64,000 nt of DNA. Origin: Dolichospermum sp. DET69. Its GTDB lineage: Bacteria; Cyanobacteriota; Cyanobacteriia; Cyanobacteriales; Nostocaceae. Under the pieces are notes generated by a model. That model saw only the letters and a list, made by a program, of their open reading frames with translations, was not told the DNA's origin and did no database searches. Below are positions 54,531 through 63,689 of this stretch, in pieces; the first letter of the stretch is position 1; each line of letters starts with the position of its first letter. A program made the translations under genes and the position numbers. The stretch is taken from assembly GCA_017355425.1 (NCBI GenBank), contig CP070233.1, forward strand, positions 1,901,501 to 1,965,500, given 5' to 3'.

Positions 54531-54615
54531 AAGAAGAAGAAAGAAGAAGAAAGAAGAAGAAAGAAGAAGAAAGAAGAAGAAAGAAGAAGAAAGAAGAAGA
54601 AAGAAGAAGAAAGAA
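54531..54615. repeat. Decameric purine microsatellite (AAGAAGAAGA)n
   Basis: Eight exact copies of AAGAAGAAGA and a partial ninth lie in the gap between the pseudopeptidase and RF3 genes. It is long enough to slip in replication. Lysine- and arginine-rich frames through it are artefacts. A shorter gaa-rich run is found near 41082-41107, between znuC and znuB. Confidence 0.95.
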
Positions 54616-54648
54616 ATTTTCTTTCTGTTCCGGTGTTCCCTGTTTGTT

Positions 54649-56277
54649 CTAATTTTCAACTGGTTGTTGGTTGGAAAAGACGGGAGCGGTAGCACTTAAT
54701 TTTAATTCTGGATGATCACCTTCTAACTGTTGACAATTCCATTCATTGCGGAATAATAATACTGGTCGTCCCATGCTATCTTTAACAGTAGTAGTATTAA
54801 ATAAACGTCCTACCTGTTTTAGTGCTTCCCAACCACCTTCAACCCAACGGGCAACACTGTAGGGTAATGAATCGAGAATAGTTTCTACACCATACTCATT
54901 TTGTAAGCGGAACTGTACGACCTCAAATTGCAACTGACCAACCGCTGCTAAAATTGGATCACGCTTGGCTTCATCAACTGAGTACATAATTTGTACAGCA
55001 CCTTCTTCTCGTAATTCAGAAACACCTTTTTGAAACTGTTTAAATTTTGAAGGGTTGGGATTTCTCAACGTAGCAAATAGTTCAGGGGAAAAATAGGGAA
55101 TTCCCTCATACTCTAATTTTTGCCCTGTATAAATTGTATCGCCAATTGCGAAAACACCTGGATTATTTAAACCAATTACGTCTCCTGGATACGCGACATC
55201 AATAGATTCCCTTTCTTGGGCAAATAGTTTTTGTGGACGAGATAGACGGACAACTTTGCCAGTTCGAGCATGATTTACTGTCATATCTTTTTCAAACTTG
55301 CCTGTGCAGACCCGGACAAAAGCTATTCTGTCTCGGTGTTTCGGATCCATGTTCGCTTGCAGTTTGAAAATAAATCCTGTAAATTCTGGATAGGTAGGAG
55401 GAACGTCACCGACGCTGCTACTATGTATACCTGGTTTGAGGGCAAAGTTTAGGAAGTTGTTGAGGAATAATTCCACCCCGAAGTTTGTCATGGCACTGCC
55501 AAAGAAAACTGGGGTCATTTTACCTGCGTGTACTAAGTCTAAATCTAGTTCTGGACAAACTCCTTCTAAGAGTTCTAACTCATCTTTAAGTTGATGGTAG
55601 AGTCCTTTTTCTATTAAGGTCTCAATTTGACTATCGCCTATATTAAGGATAGTTTCCTTTGCTTCTTTACTACCATGAGAACTCCGCTCAAATAAATGAA
55701 CTTGCTGCTGTTGTCGGTCAAATACGCCTTTAAAGCGATCGCCCATGCCAATAGGCCAATTCACAGCATAAGTCTGTAATCCTAATTCTTTCTCAATCTC
55801 ATCCAACAATTCTATCGGTTCTCTGCCGGGACGGTCGAGTTTATTCACAAAGGTAAAAATCGGGATACCCCGCATTTTACATACTTCAAATAGTTTCCGG
55901 GTTTGGGGTTCTAAACCTTTAGCCGCATCTATCAGCATAACTGCATTATCGGCTGCGGCCAAAGTTCGATAGGTGTCTTCACTAAAATCTTGGTGTCCAG
56001 GAGTGTCGAGTAAATTAATTTGACAATTGCGGTAGGCAAATTGTAACACCGTTGAAGTTACGGAAATTCCCCGTTGTTGTTCCATTGCCATCCAGTCAGA
56101 AGTTACTTTTCGCTGGTCTCTACGGGCTTTTACTGCTCCCGCTTCGTGAATAGCACCCCCGTATAATAATAGTTTTTCTGTTAGTGTAGTTTTACCAGCA
56201 TCAGGGTGAGAAATAATCGCAAAGTTGCGACGTTGTTCTACCGCTTGACCTAGTTCTGCTTGCAGTTCAATGGACAT
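54649..56277 (-). CDS. prfC: Peptide chain release factor 3
   Basis: A 542-residue translational GTPase that recycles RF1 and RF2 after peptide release. G-domain motifs: '[20 protein letters not shown]' (G1), '[14 protein letters not shown]' (G2), '[18 protein letters not shown]' (G3) and '[19 protein letters not shown]' (G4). The later domains match RF3 ('[18 protein letters not shown]', '[14 protein letters not shown]'). Length is normal. It is a single gene with the microsatellite after its stop. Confidence 0.96.
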   Translation of the reverse strand: MSIELQAELGQAVEQRRNFAIISHPDAGKTTLTEKLLLYGGAIHEAGAVKARRDQRKVTSDWMAMEQQRGISVTSTVLQFAYRNCQINLLDTPGHQDFSEDTYRTLAAADNAVMLIDAAKGLEPQTRKLFEVCKMRGIPIFTFVNKLDRPGREPIELLDEIEKELGLQTYAVNWPIGMGDRFKGVFDRQQQQVHLFERSSHGSKEAKETILNIGDSQIETLIEKGLYHQLKDELELLEGVCPELDLDLVHAGKMTPVFFGSAMTNFGVELFLNNFLNFALKPGIHSSSVGDVPPTYPEFTGFIFKLQANMDPKHRDRIAFVRVCTGKFEKDMTVNHARTGKVVRLSRPQKLFAQERESIDVAYPGDVIGLNNPGVFAIGDTIYTGQKLEYEGIPYFSPELFATLRNPNPSKFKQFQKGVSELREEGAVQIMYSVDEAKRDPILAAVGQLQFEVVQFRLQNEYGVETILDSLPYSVARWVEGGWEALKQVGRLFNTTTVKDSMGRPVLLFRNEWNCQQLEGDHPELKLSATAPVFSNQQPVEN

Positions 56278-56779
56278 ATTTGTAATTTGTTTTTTTCTAA
56301 CTTAATTAAATGTAATCTTTTTCAGGACTGGCAAACAAAGTCGTAAATTCTATTAATTCTTACTCTGATTTAATCTTAATATGGCTTACGCCTCACCACG
56401 CTATCAGGAAATTATGGATGAGGTAGTTGACAAATCCCAAACTTTTTACTATTATAACAGTATAGTGAAAATCTGTGCGCCCATATATATAGGGACTGAA
56501 GTTTTCCAAAAGCATTCGTCTCTATTTAATAAATATAACGCTGGGTAAAATAAAATATTTAGAATAATAGAACGCAGATGAACACAGATAAAGATGTTTC
56601 AAAGTCTTTTAATATCTGCGTGTTAGTTGCTGTATGACAAAAAATATCAAAGATAGCCGTTTCCTGCAACAGTGATATAAAATGGAGTTTTGCATACAAT
56701 GTTTTTAGAGTTGTTGAAAGTTCACAACTGCAAATACTGTGTAAACAAAAACTTAATTTATTCTATACATTTCAATTCC
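56278..56779. other. Gene-free spacer between prfC and the DUF1361 gene
   Basis: Roughly 500 bases without a credible gene. It includes a 'atggcttacgcctcaccacg' dispersed repeat near 56382 and AT-rich sequence that should hold promoters for the two divergent genes. Confidence 0.5.
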
Positions 56780-57433
56780 ATGAAAGCAGAAGTGATTGAA
56801 TTAATAACAACGGTTTTACAAGTTTTACAAGTGAATATGCGGTGGATGACTTGGAATCTATTTCTGGCTTTTATCCCTTTGGCTTTGAGTGTTTGGCTGT
56901 TTCGCAGTAAACGCGGAGGTTCATGGGTTTGGTGGCTAGGATTTCTGAGTTTCTATGCTTTTTTACCAAATGCACCTTATTTATTAACTGATGTTATTCA
57001 TTTGATAGATGATATTCGCCGAGTTCAGTCAGTATGGATGATTACATTAGTCTTATTTCCTGTTTATATTGTCGTCATTTTTGGCGGATTTGAAGCTTAT
57101 GTCATATCTTTAATAAATTTGGGTTACTATTTACATCGAAATGGTAAAAGTAAATGGATTTTTCCTGTTGAGTTGATAACTCATGCTCTTTCTGCTGTTG
57201 GTATTTATTGGGGCAGATTTTTGCGGTTTAATAGTTGGGATTTTATTACTCAACCAGATGCCATAATCACTAAAGGTGTAGAGGAAATACTTGGTAAACA
57301 GCCGTTGGTAATTATTGCTATTACTTTTGTAATTCTTTGGGGCTTATATTGGTTTATGAAACGAATTACTTTAGCTTTTGTTCATAAGGGTGTTACTTCA
57401 CAAAATGATCACCATATTCACAATATTAACTAA
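56780..57433 (+). CDS. DUF1361 membrane protein
   Basis: A 217-residue integral membrane protein with about six helices. The motif 'NMRWMTWNLFLAFIPLALSVWLF', followed by 'LPNAPYLLTDVIHLIDDIR', is the signature of DUF1361. The family has no assigned function. I choose the ATG at 56780 because upstream starts (TTG 56690, ATG 56699) add residues not seen in the family, although a GGAG lies before 56699. Confidence 0.8.
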   Translation: MKAEVIELITTVLQVLQVNMRWMTWNLFLAFIPLALSVWLFRSKRGGSWVWWLGFLSFYAFLPNAPYLLTDVIHLIDDIRRVQSVWMITLVLFPVYIVVIFGGFEAYVISLINLGYYLHRNGKSKWIFPVELITHALSAVGIYWGRFLRFNSWDFITQPDAIITKGVEEILGKQPLVIIAITFVILWGLYWFMKRITLAFVHKGVTSQNDHHIHNIN

Positions 57434-57448
57434 TGACATAATAAAATT

Positions 57449-57483
57449 AATATCCCTCGCTTCTTAAAGAAGTCGGGGATATC
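57449..57483. terminator. Hairpin between DUF1361 and tlyA genes, possible terminator
   Basis: ATATCCCTCGCTTCTT pairs with AAGAAGTCGGGGATAT, with a small bulge. It belongs to a common cyanobacterial hairpin repeat and may end transcription of the DUF1361 gene. The T-run after it is weak. Confidence 0.4.
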
Positions 57484-57543
57484 AACAAAAAATTTCATAT
57501 TCACGATTTAGAATAAGAAAGTACAAATAAACAACTATAAAAA

Positions 57544-58368
57544 GTGAAATTAGTTAAACAGCGACTAGACACATTATTAGTAGATTTAGGTTTATCTCCC
57601 TCCCGTCAGCAAGCACAACGACTAATTCAAGCTGGAGAAGTAACTGTCAATCAACATAAGGTTGATAAAGTCGGAACTGAAGTGGATATTACCGCCAAAA
57701 TCCAAGTTAAAGAACGTCCTCCTTTTGTTTCTCGTGGTGGTGAAAAACTGGCTAAGGCTTTAGAATTTTTTGCGATTTCTGTAGCTGGACGCATTTGTTT
57801 AGACGGGGGAATTTCGACAGGTGGTTTTACTGATTGTTTATTACAAGCTGGCGCAAAACAAGTTTATGGTGTAGATGTTGGCTATGGACAAGTTGACTGG
57901 AAAATCAGAAATGATGAACGGGTAATTTTAAAAGAACGCACGAATTTACGTCAATTACAACCAGAAGAATTATATGCTGAAAATGCCATACTTCCTGATT
58001 TAATAGTTGTGGATGTTTCGTTTATTTCCCTAACTAAAATTTTGCCCGCTGTATGGCAATTAACACAAGCTCCCAGAGAGGCTGTATTGCTAGTAAAACC
58101 ACAATTTGAGGTTGGCAGGTCTCGGATAGGGAAAAAAGGTGTTGTCCGCGATCCTCGTGACCAAGCTGATGCAATTTTTAATGTTATGAAAGGGGCGTTA
58201 GAGTTGGGATGGAAATATCAGGGTTTAACTTGGTCGCCCATAACTGGACCGGCGGGAAATATTGAATATCTTTTATGGTTGGGAATGGAAAGTGAAATCA
58301 TACCGCCAACTTTAGCAGCAATTCAAGAAATTACTAAACAAGTAATTCAGGAGTTTGGGAAAAAATGA
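57544..58368 (+). CDS. tlyA: TlyA family rRNA methyltransferase
   Basis: A 274-residue protein with an N-terminal S4 RNA-binding domain ('KQRLDTLLVDLGLSPSRQQAQRLIQAGEVTVN') and an FtsJ-like methyltransferase domain ('FVSRGGEKLAKALEFF', 'CLDGGISTGGFTDCLLQAGA', 'DLIVVDVSFISLTKILP', 'LVKPQFEVG'). TlyA 2'-O-methylates cytidines in 16S and 23S rRNA; older annotations call it hemolysin A. The start is a GTG at 57544. It is a monocistronic gene with a helix-turn-helix fragment just after it. Confidence 0.94.
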   Translation: MKLVKQRLDTLLVDLGLSPSRQQAQRLIQAGEVTVNQHKVDKVGTEVDITAKIQVKERPPFVSRGGEKLAKALEFFAISVAGRICLDGGISTGGFTDCLLQAGAKQVYGVDVGYGQVDWKIRNDERVILKERTNLRQLQPEELYAENAILPDLIVVDVSFISLTKILPAVWQLTQAPREAVLLVKPQFEVGRSRIGKKGVVRDPRDQADAIFNVMKGALELGWKYQGLTWSPITGPAGNIEYLLWLGMESEIIPPTLAAIQEITKQVIQEFGKK

Positions 58369-58378
58369 TGAGTAATCA

Positions 58379-58465
58379 ACTCAATTAGCTGAAAAGTTGC
58401 AAATTAAACAACCTGCTATTTCTAGATTAGAGAATAGAATTGAAAATAACGGCAAAATTCCCTGA
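58379..58465 (+). pseudogene. Fragment of an XRE-type helix-turn-helix antitoxin
   Basis: The frame gives 'TQLAEKLQIKQPAISRLENR' and a stop at 58463-58465, with no start codon in frame. It is the recognition helix-turn-helix core of HigA/XRE-like antitoxins ('LAEKLGVSQPAISRLE'). The partner toxin is absent. It marks the edge of another small accessory region, and a mobile repeat begins within ten bases of it. Confidence 0.6.
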
Positions 58466-58472
58466 TGTAGAA

Positions 58473-58665
58473 TTCAGAGGGAACAGGGAACGGGCAACTT
58501 TCTAACAGGAAAAACTCATGTTTAAAAACATGAGATTGAAATAATGACACTGTTTTTTTCGGGCTACGCATCTTGTAAAAACATCTTTTTTTTGACTGAG
58601 CTTTAAACTGGTGCAAATGAGTGTTTCTTATCTGTTCCCTGTTCCCTGTTCCCTTCTTTTGTAAC
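58473..58665. repeat. 196-base dispersed repeat, copy 2
   Basis: The same element as at 48760-48955, in the same orientation, with a few substitutions and extra 'ccctgtt' units at its right end. It lies directly after the helix-turn-helix fragment and before the vapB-like gene. Confidence 0.75.
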
Positions 58666-58797
58666 AATTACTAATTTTGAAAATTTGGCAATGGAGATTG
58701 ATAAATAGGGGTCAAAAATAAAGCGAAAGCTAAGATGTTTTAGCTATGAGAGTTTTGCTAAAATGTAAATGGCTATAAAACAAGGAAATATTCAACT

Positions 58798-59070
58798 ATG
58801 ACACTTGCTAATTTATCAATTCCTCAACAATATACACTTGATATTGAACCAGAAGGACGTTTGACTTTACCTAAAGAAATCCAAACCATGCTGAATTTAG
58901 AATCAGGAGATAGATTAATTTTAACTCTTGAAGATAATGGCAAACTTCAATTAATCAGCCTCAAACAACAAGTTAAAAAATTAAGAGGTTTATTAAAATA
59001 TAAATCACCTGATAGAAACTTGGTAGATGAACTTATCCAGGAACGGAGACAGGAGTATTTAAGTGAATAA
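58798..59070 (+). CDS. AbrB/MazE-type antitoxin (VapB-like)
   Basis: A 90-residue protein with a SpoVT-AbrB DNA-binding domain ('YTLDIEPEGRLTLPKEIQTMLNLESGDRLILTLEDNGKLQLISL') and a charged C-terminal tail ('LVDELIQERRQEYLSE') that would wrap the toxin. It overlaps the PIN gene by eight bases, the usual operon form with autoregulation by the antitoxin. Confidence 0.88.
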   Translation: MTLANLSIPQQYTLDIEPEGRLTLPKEIQTMLNLESGDRLILTLEDNGKLQLISLKQQVKKLRGLLKYKSPDRNLVDELIQERRQEYLSE

Positions 59071-59464
59071 ATCTGTGTTAGATGCTTCTGCCTTTTTAGC
59101 TTATCTTAGAGATGAAACCGGGGCGGAAATTGTAGAAAATGCGTTGATTGATGGGTGCTATATCAGTATTATTAATTGGGTAGAGGTATTGTCAAAAGTT
59201 GTTGATTTAGGAGAATCACCAGAGGAAATTATTAAACGATTGAGAGATGAAGGATTATTAGAAAATAGTCTAGAAATTATTGCTTGTAATGAGGAAGATG
59301 CTATAACTATAGCTAAATTTCGACCTTTAACCAAAAGTGCAGGATTATCATTAGGAGATCGTGCTTGTCTTGCTTTAGGTAAACGCCTGAATTTACCTGT
59401 ATTAACAGCAGATAAAGTTTGGAGTAGTTTATCTCTGGGAATTACAATTAATTTAATTCGTTAA
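59063..59464 (+). CDS. PIN-domain ribonuclease toxin (VapC-like)
   Basis: A 133-residue PIN protein with the conserved acids: D7 in 'SVLDASAFLAYL', E41 in 'NWVEVLSKV', an aspartate in 'LSLGDRACLAL' and one in 'PVLTADKVW'. VapC toxins cleave RNA and stop growth until bound by antitoxin. The frame is intact, in contrast to the two broken PIN genes near 31 and 33 kb. Its last four bases overlap the end of a convergent antitoxin-like gene. Confidence 0.9.
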   Translation: MNKSVLDASAFLAYLRDETGAEIVENALIDGCYISIINWVEVLSKVVDLGESPEEIIKRLRDEGLLENSLEIIACNEEDAITIAKFRPLTKSAGLSLGDRACLALGKRLNLPVLTADKVWSSLSLGITINLIR

Positions 59465-59664
59465 CGCTCAAACTCATTTATACTTTCGGTAAATTTCGCT
59501 AACGCTTCTGCTGCTAATGCTTCCAACTTACCATCTGCAATATCACGTTCTATCTGCTCATCCCAAAGTTCATAATCTAGGTTTAAAAACCATTGTCTCA
59601 GTTTCTCAAAATCATGAGATGGAAGTGAGAGAATTGCAGTTTCAATTTGTTCAAGCTGTGACAT
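59461..59664 (-). CDS. Antitoxin-like small protein without adjacent toxin
   Basis: A 67-residue acidic protein 'MSQLEQIETAILSLPSHDFEKLRQWFLNLDYELWDEQIERD' and so on. This form is common as the antitoxin of RelE/ParE-type toxins in cyanobacteria. Its normal downstream partner would lie on the minus strand below 59461, where the vapC gene ends instead. The partner has probably been replaced or lost. Confidence 0.7.
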   Translation of the reverse strand: MSQLEQIETAILSLPSHDFEKLRQWFLNLDYELWDEQIERDIADGKLEALAAEALAKFTESINEFER

Positions 59665-59673
59665 AAATAGTTT

Positions 59674-59880
59674 TTACCTCTTTATTCTTGAGAAAATTAT
59701 AGCTTTATTTTGTCCTAGAGTTCTGAATTGATTCAGTGATAGCATACAGCGCGACCTAGGAATCGCTTTATCTAGGGTGTTTTCTATATGGCGGAGTTTA
59801 CGGCGGTCTGTCAGGTTTTCCCAGGAGCGAGTTTGAGAGCTTTGTTTGCGCTTCGGTTTGGTCAGTGTTTTGGTAGCCAT
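59674..59880 (-). CDS. Small basic hypothetical protein, 68 aa
   Basis: A 68-residue basic protein that begins 'MATKTLTKPKRKQSSQTRSWENLTDRRKLRHIENTL'. I do not recognise it. It precedes the antitoxin-like gene by nine bases on the same strand and may share its transcript. The last 20 residues look less protein-like, so a frameshifted remnant is possible. Confidence 0.4.
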   Translation of the reverse strand: MATKTLTKPKRKQSSQTRSWENLTDRRKLRHIENTLDKAIPRSRCMLSLNQFRTLGQNKAIIFSRIKR

Positions 59881-60398
59881 TATGTACTCAACTCTGATTG
59901 CCTTAGAATTAAGCTAACAAGGCTTTGTATGAATTGACATAGACCTATTTGCTATTTATTTATTGTCCAGTTGGCTATTAATGTTTGATCAGTCTTTTGG
60001 TAGCTAAAAATTTGTATAAAATACTGCATTGAGTTTTTACTTGTACTTACACTCAGCCTTGCAGTATGCATGAGATATATCAGCGTGGTTCATTTACCTG
60101 AAAATAACTGTAATATGAGTTTTAAAGCACATTTAATTGCAAAAAGGCTGGAAACTTTTTTGATCAGCTGGTAGTTTATCATGAAGTATTGACTGCGAAT
60201 ATCGCCAGTTTGGTCTTTCTTTGGGCTTAATTTTTGTTTAAGTCCGATTAAGATGATAGACTTACAATACCTTCGCCAAAATCCTAAAACCCTATTGATA
60301 TCGTAACGATTTTATTGGCTTTCAGACCTATATTTTATTTGGCAAATTGGCGAAGATATTGATTTATACAGTAAGTCCTATGCTCTTTTTTCCCAGTT
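59881..60398. other. Gene-free spacer upstream of the pentapeptide protein
   Basis: About 520 bases, AT-rich, without a credible gene or obvious repeat. The last part should hold the promoter of the pentapeptide-repeat gene. Confidence 0.5.
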
Positions 60399-62399
60399 AT
60401 GCACAAAAAACCATATAAAAATCTTCGAGGTTGCTCTTTCAAAGATAAAGACTTGGCTGGAGCAGATTTTAGCGATGCAGATATTAGAGGAGCAGATTTT
60501 AGTGGTGCTAACCTTCAAGGTGCTAACTTCACAAATGCTCAAGCTGGACTGCAAAAACGTTGGGCTATTTTTCTGGTCATTGTTTCGTTGCTACTATCTG
60601 GATTATCAGGATCAATAGCGGGTCAAGCCGGTTACATAGCTGCACAAGGATTTAATGCCTTTCAATCCAGTAATCAAATTGCTGGATGGGCTGTCATAGC
60701 GGCACTTTTCACTTTCTCTTTACTCACTATTGGCTATGGAATACAAGCGGGTTTAGGAGTTATAGCTGTAGCTTTTGTTGTAACTGGAATCCTTGCTGTA
60801 ATTAATATCGCACCTATAATCGTATTTGGAACAGCAGCTTCCATTGGAATCGGATCTGTGGCTGCATCTGGTGCCGGAGCCTTTGCTATAGCGAGTGCAG
60901 GAATCTTCAGCTTGACTGGAGCTATTGTCGGATCTGTTGCGGGAGTTATAGCAGGAATTTTAATTGTAGATGGAGCTAAAGTCTTCACAGCAGCTTTTAC
61001 TTTTGCCGGAGTAGTAGTGTTACTTAGTTTTTATATTAGTTACCAGGCGATGAAAGGAAACGAAAAGCACATTATTATTCGGAACATCGCTATTGCTTTT
61101 AGTGCTTTTGGTGGTACAAGTTTTCGCAAAGCTAATTTAACTGACGCTAACTTTACAGGAGCATCACTCAAAGGTACAGACTTTAGAAACGCTAATGTGG
61201 TTCGTACGTGCTTCTATAACGCTCAAATGCTAGACCGTATTCGTCCTGGTTCAACTTACCTTCAAAAGGCACAATTGCGTCATTTGTTGGTTACTAGACT
61301 TGGACAGAACAAAAATTTTGATCATCAAGACTTACGAGGAGTGAACTTACAGGAAGCTAATTTAGAAAATGCTAGTTTTATTGATGTAGATTTCTATCAA
61401 GCTAATTTATCAAATGCTAATTTATCAAGAAGTATACTTGTACGCACAAATTTTGAAAGAGCTAATTTAAGAGGTGCTTGCTTAACTGGAAGTTGTATCC
61501 AAGATTGGATACTTACTAAAGGCACTAATCTTGAAGGAATTGTTTGTGACTATGTTTATTTGAAATGGGTTGATGGCGATAAACGTGACCCAATGCCCCA
61601 TAGAGGTAACTTTAAAAAAGGTGGTTTTATTCTTTTTGCTAAGTATATTCTAGATACAATTGATATTTACCATAATAAAGATATTAATCCTCGATTAGCT
61701 CTAACAGTTTTGAAAAAGATGTCTAAAGATTATGATGAAACTTTAGATATTGTAGCTGTAGGAAAAAGAGGAGATAAAGTTTTTATTAAAGTTAAACTTT
61801 CTGAAACTGTTGATTCCCAGAAATTTAAAGAAGATTACTTGTCCAGATATGATGATGGTTTAATATTGATTTCATCTTCCTCCACATCGTTACCATCAGT
61901 AGATGAGCTTCTCGAAAACAGACTGGCAGAAATTGCTTCTAATAACACAGATAAAATTCCATATGTTAATGTAACATATATAGAATATATCAACACTCCC
62001 CAGGACTTAATTATTCAAGGAGAAGTAACGGTGGAAAATATTGAAACGAGAGGAGACACTATTCGCCAAAGTGGAAGCTTTGGTATTGGTGTTAATAAAG
62101 GTACAGTTAATACAGAAAAATTAGCTGGAACTATTAATGAAGCTAACCAACAGAATTTAGCAGAAGCTGCAAAAGAAATCCAGAATTTGCTCAAGCAATT
62201 GAAAGAAACTAATCCCACTGAAACTAGTACAGTAATTGCAGCTAAAGCTGCTGATGAGATCAGGAATAATTCAACTTTGAAAGCACGGGTAATTAGTGCG
62301 CTCAAGTCTGGAGGTAAGGAAGCATTTAAAGAAGCGGTTGATAATCCACTAGTTAACGTTTTGGTAGCAATTATTGAGGGTTGGCAAGAAGCTGAGTAA
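60399..62399 (+). CDS. Pentapeptide-repeat membrane protein with C-terminal effector-like domain
   Basis: A 666-residue protein in four parts. Residues 1-50 are pentapeptide repeats (A[DN]F/L type: 'LAGADFSDADIRGADFSGANLQGANF'). Residues about 52-230 hold a long series of hydrophobic, glycine- and alanine-rich helices resembling a pore. Residues about 235-385 hold more pentapeptide repeats ('ANLTDANFTGASLKGTDFRNANVV'). The C-terminal part is soluble and ends in 'NLAEAAKEIQNLLKQL', 'SALKSGGKEAFKEAVDNPLV' and 'NVLVAIIEGWQEAE', a tail I have seen on other cyanobacterial multidomain signalling and conflict proteins. Its function is unknown. It stands alone. Confidence 0.75.
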   Translation: MHKKPYKNLRGCSFKDKDLAGADFSDADIRGADFSGANLQGANFTNAQAGLQKRWAIFLVIVSLLLSGLSGSIAGQAGYIAAQGFNAFQSSNQIAGWAVIAALFTFSLLTIGYGIQAGLGVIAVAFVVTGILAVINIAPIIVFGTAASIGIGSVAASGAGAFAIASAGIFSLTGAIVGSVAGVIAGILIVDGAKVFTAAFTFAGVVVLLSFYISYQAMKGNEKHIIIRNIAIAFSAFGGTSFRKANLTDANFTGASLKGTDFRNANVVRTCFYNAQMLDRIRPGSTYLQKAQLRHLLVTRLGQNKNFDHQDLRGVNLQEANLENASFIDVDFYQANLSNANLSRSILVRTNFERANLRGACLTGSCIQDWILTKGTNLEGIVCDYVYLKWVDGDKRDPMPHRGNFKKGGFILFAKYILDTIDIYHNKDINPRLALTVLKKMSKDYDETLDIVAVGKRGDKVFIKVKLSETVDSQKFKEDYLSRYDDGLILISSSSTSLPSVDELLENRLAEIASNNTDKIPYVNVTYIEYINTPQDLIIQGEVTVENIETRGDTIRQSGSFGIGVNKGTVNTEKLAGTINEANQQNLAEAAKEIQNLLKQLKETNPTETSTVIAAKAADEIRNNSTLKARVISALKSGGKEAFKEAVDNPLVNVLVAIIEGWQEAE

Positions 62400-62497
62400 A
62401 CTGCGATGATGTAAATGGACTCAAGCCTGGATAAGTATAATTTTCTGCAAAAATTTGGCAAAATCTCATCCTGCCTCAGTTTCAAAACTTGCACATA

Positions 62498-62572
62498 AAA
62501 AATATCCAAAAAATTCTTGTAGTGCGGGCATCTTGCCCACTAATCATCAAGGATGGGCAGGATATCCATCTT
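62498..62572. repeat. Dispersed hairpin repeat, diverged copy
   Basis: A further copy of the 'ttcttgtagtgcgggcatct' hairpin family (12.7 and 51.0 kb), with substitutions that weaken the stem ('ggatgggcaggatatcc'). No gene is seen in 62400-62692. Confidence 0.7.
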
Positions 62573-62692
62573 CAATGTACGGTTATAGCAACCGCCAATT
62601 TTTTTTTAACTCTTATTCTATGCAACTTCATATTAATTTTTTATCATAATAATTTTGTTTAATTGAGATATGTAAAACCAAAATTGATTAGC

Positions 62693-63235
62693 TTATACCG
62701 ACATCTTCTCAACCAAAACCTGATTCATAATTTGCTGTTTCAAGGAAGCCGCCGCAACTGAAGCAATCATTTCCCAATCTTTTTCTGTCAATATTACCCC
62801 AAGCAGTTCGCGCAATACCTGATGATTAGAAATAAACTCCTCACCAAAAAGTTCATCCCTCTGCAACACAGCTTGAATATGTTCTTTAACAGTAGGTGTA
62901 GGTATCCTGAATCTTTCCAGCAACTTCTCTCTGGCGGTAGCAGATGCTATAGAAGTGGCAGTTCCTAAATTCCAATCTTTGAGTAACAAACGCACTTCTC
63001 GATTCAACGAAATCCGCAAAGTTTTTAAACGATAAAACAATTCGGGATTAAGTAACAGTTGATCAAAACCAGAACCCCAATCTAAACCAGCACCAATATT
63101 ACCCCCTACTTCTTCCTCAGCTTGGATACTTTTTCTCAACCATTCTTCATTAAGTAATAAATCCATCGGGGTTGCTAAATACGCATTTACAAGAGTGCTA
63201 TCCTCAACACGAATTAGCTGAACTTGCAGTTGCAC
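62693..63235 (-). CDS. Hypothetical protein, 180 aa
   Basis: A 180-residue soluble protein without recognised domain. It begins 'MQLQVQLIRVEDSTLVNAYLATPMDLLLNEEWLRKSIQAEE', has a short glycine-rich piece ('GGNIGAGLDWGSGFD'), and a helical C-terminal half ('FRIPTPTVKEHIQAVLQRDELFGEEF'). Composition and codon use are gene-like. I cannot propose a role. Confidence 0.65.
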   Translation of the reverse strand: MQLQVQLIRVEDSTLVNAYLATPMDLLLNEEWLRKSIQAEEEVGGNIGAGLDWGSGFDQLLLNPELFYRLKTLRISLNREVRLLLKDWNLGTATSIASATAREKLLERFRIPTPTVKEHIQAVLQRDELFGEEFISNHQVLRELLGVILTEKDWEMIASVAAASLKQQIMNQVLVEKMSV

Positions 63236-63394
63236 TCGTTACTCCTTATTGGTGAAAATGACTGTGGTAACAAACTAAAATAGTATCATTAATATAGGAC
63301 TCCAGTTTGATTGCTGATAGCGTTCACGTAGTGTGCCGAAGGCATAGCGTGGCGTTAGCCATATTTTCCTGCGTAGGAAGGCAAGAGGATTTGA

Positions 63395-63556
63395 CCCGGA
63401 TTTCTCACAAGTCCTGGCTAAAACTGCTCAACCCCAACCCCCACTGGACTTTCGGCTGATTGTGTAAAATGACAGACTATTTTTTCTGCCCTTCTCTGGA
63501 ACGCTTATCTGGCAGGCTTATAAGCCATTTTTGAAAATCGTGGTGAGAAATCCGGG
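63395..63556. mobile_element. 162-bp MITE with 14-bp terminal inverted repeats and TTGA duplication
   Basis: CCCGGATTTCTCAC at 63395-63408 is matched perfectly by GTGAGAAATCCGGG at 63543-63556. Both sides are flanked by TTGA (63391-63394 and 63557-63560), which looks like a 4-bp target duplication. The interior has no reading frame. A 4-bp duplication fits elements driven by transposases such as the IS701 group, but I cannot name the parent. It lies in the 63236-63689 spacer, which has no gene. Confidence 0.75.
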
Positions 63557-63689
63557 TTGAGAATATGAAGGTGTACCGAGTTTTGTATGGCTACGCCACG
63601 CAAGCTATCAAAAATCAAATAGGAGTCCTATATTTAAATAAGAGAAGTTTATCTTATTTCTTTAAAATGAGAATTGCTGCCGATCTAAA

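Noticed and set aside
54448-54699. Lysine/arginine-rich open frame (and its serine/phenylalanine-rich antisense)
   Set aside because: Both are translations of the decameric purine microsatellite.
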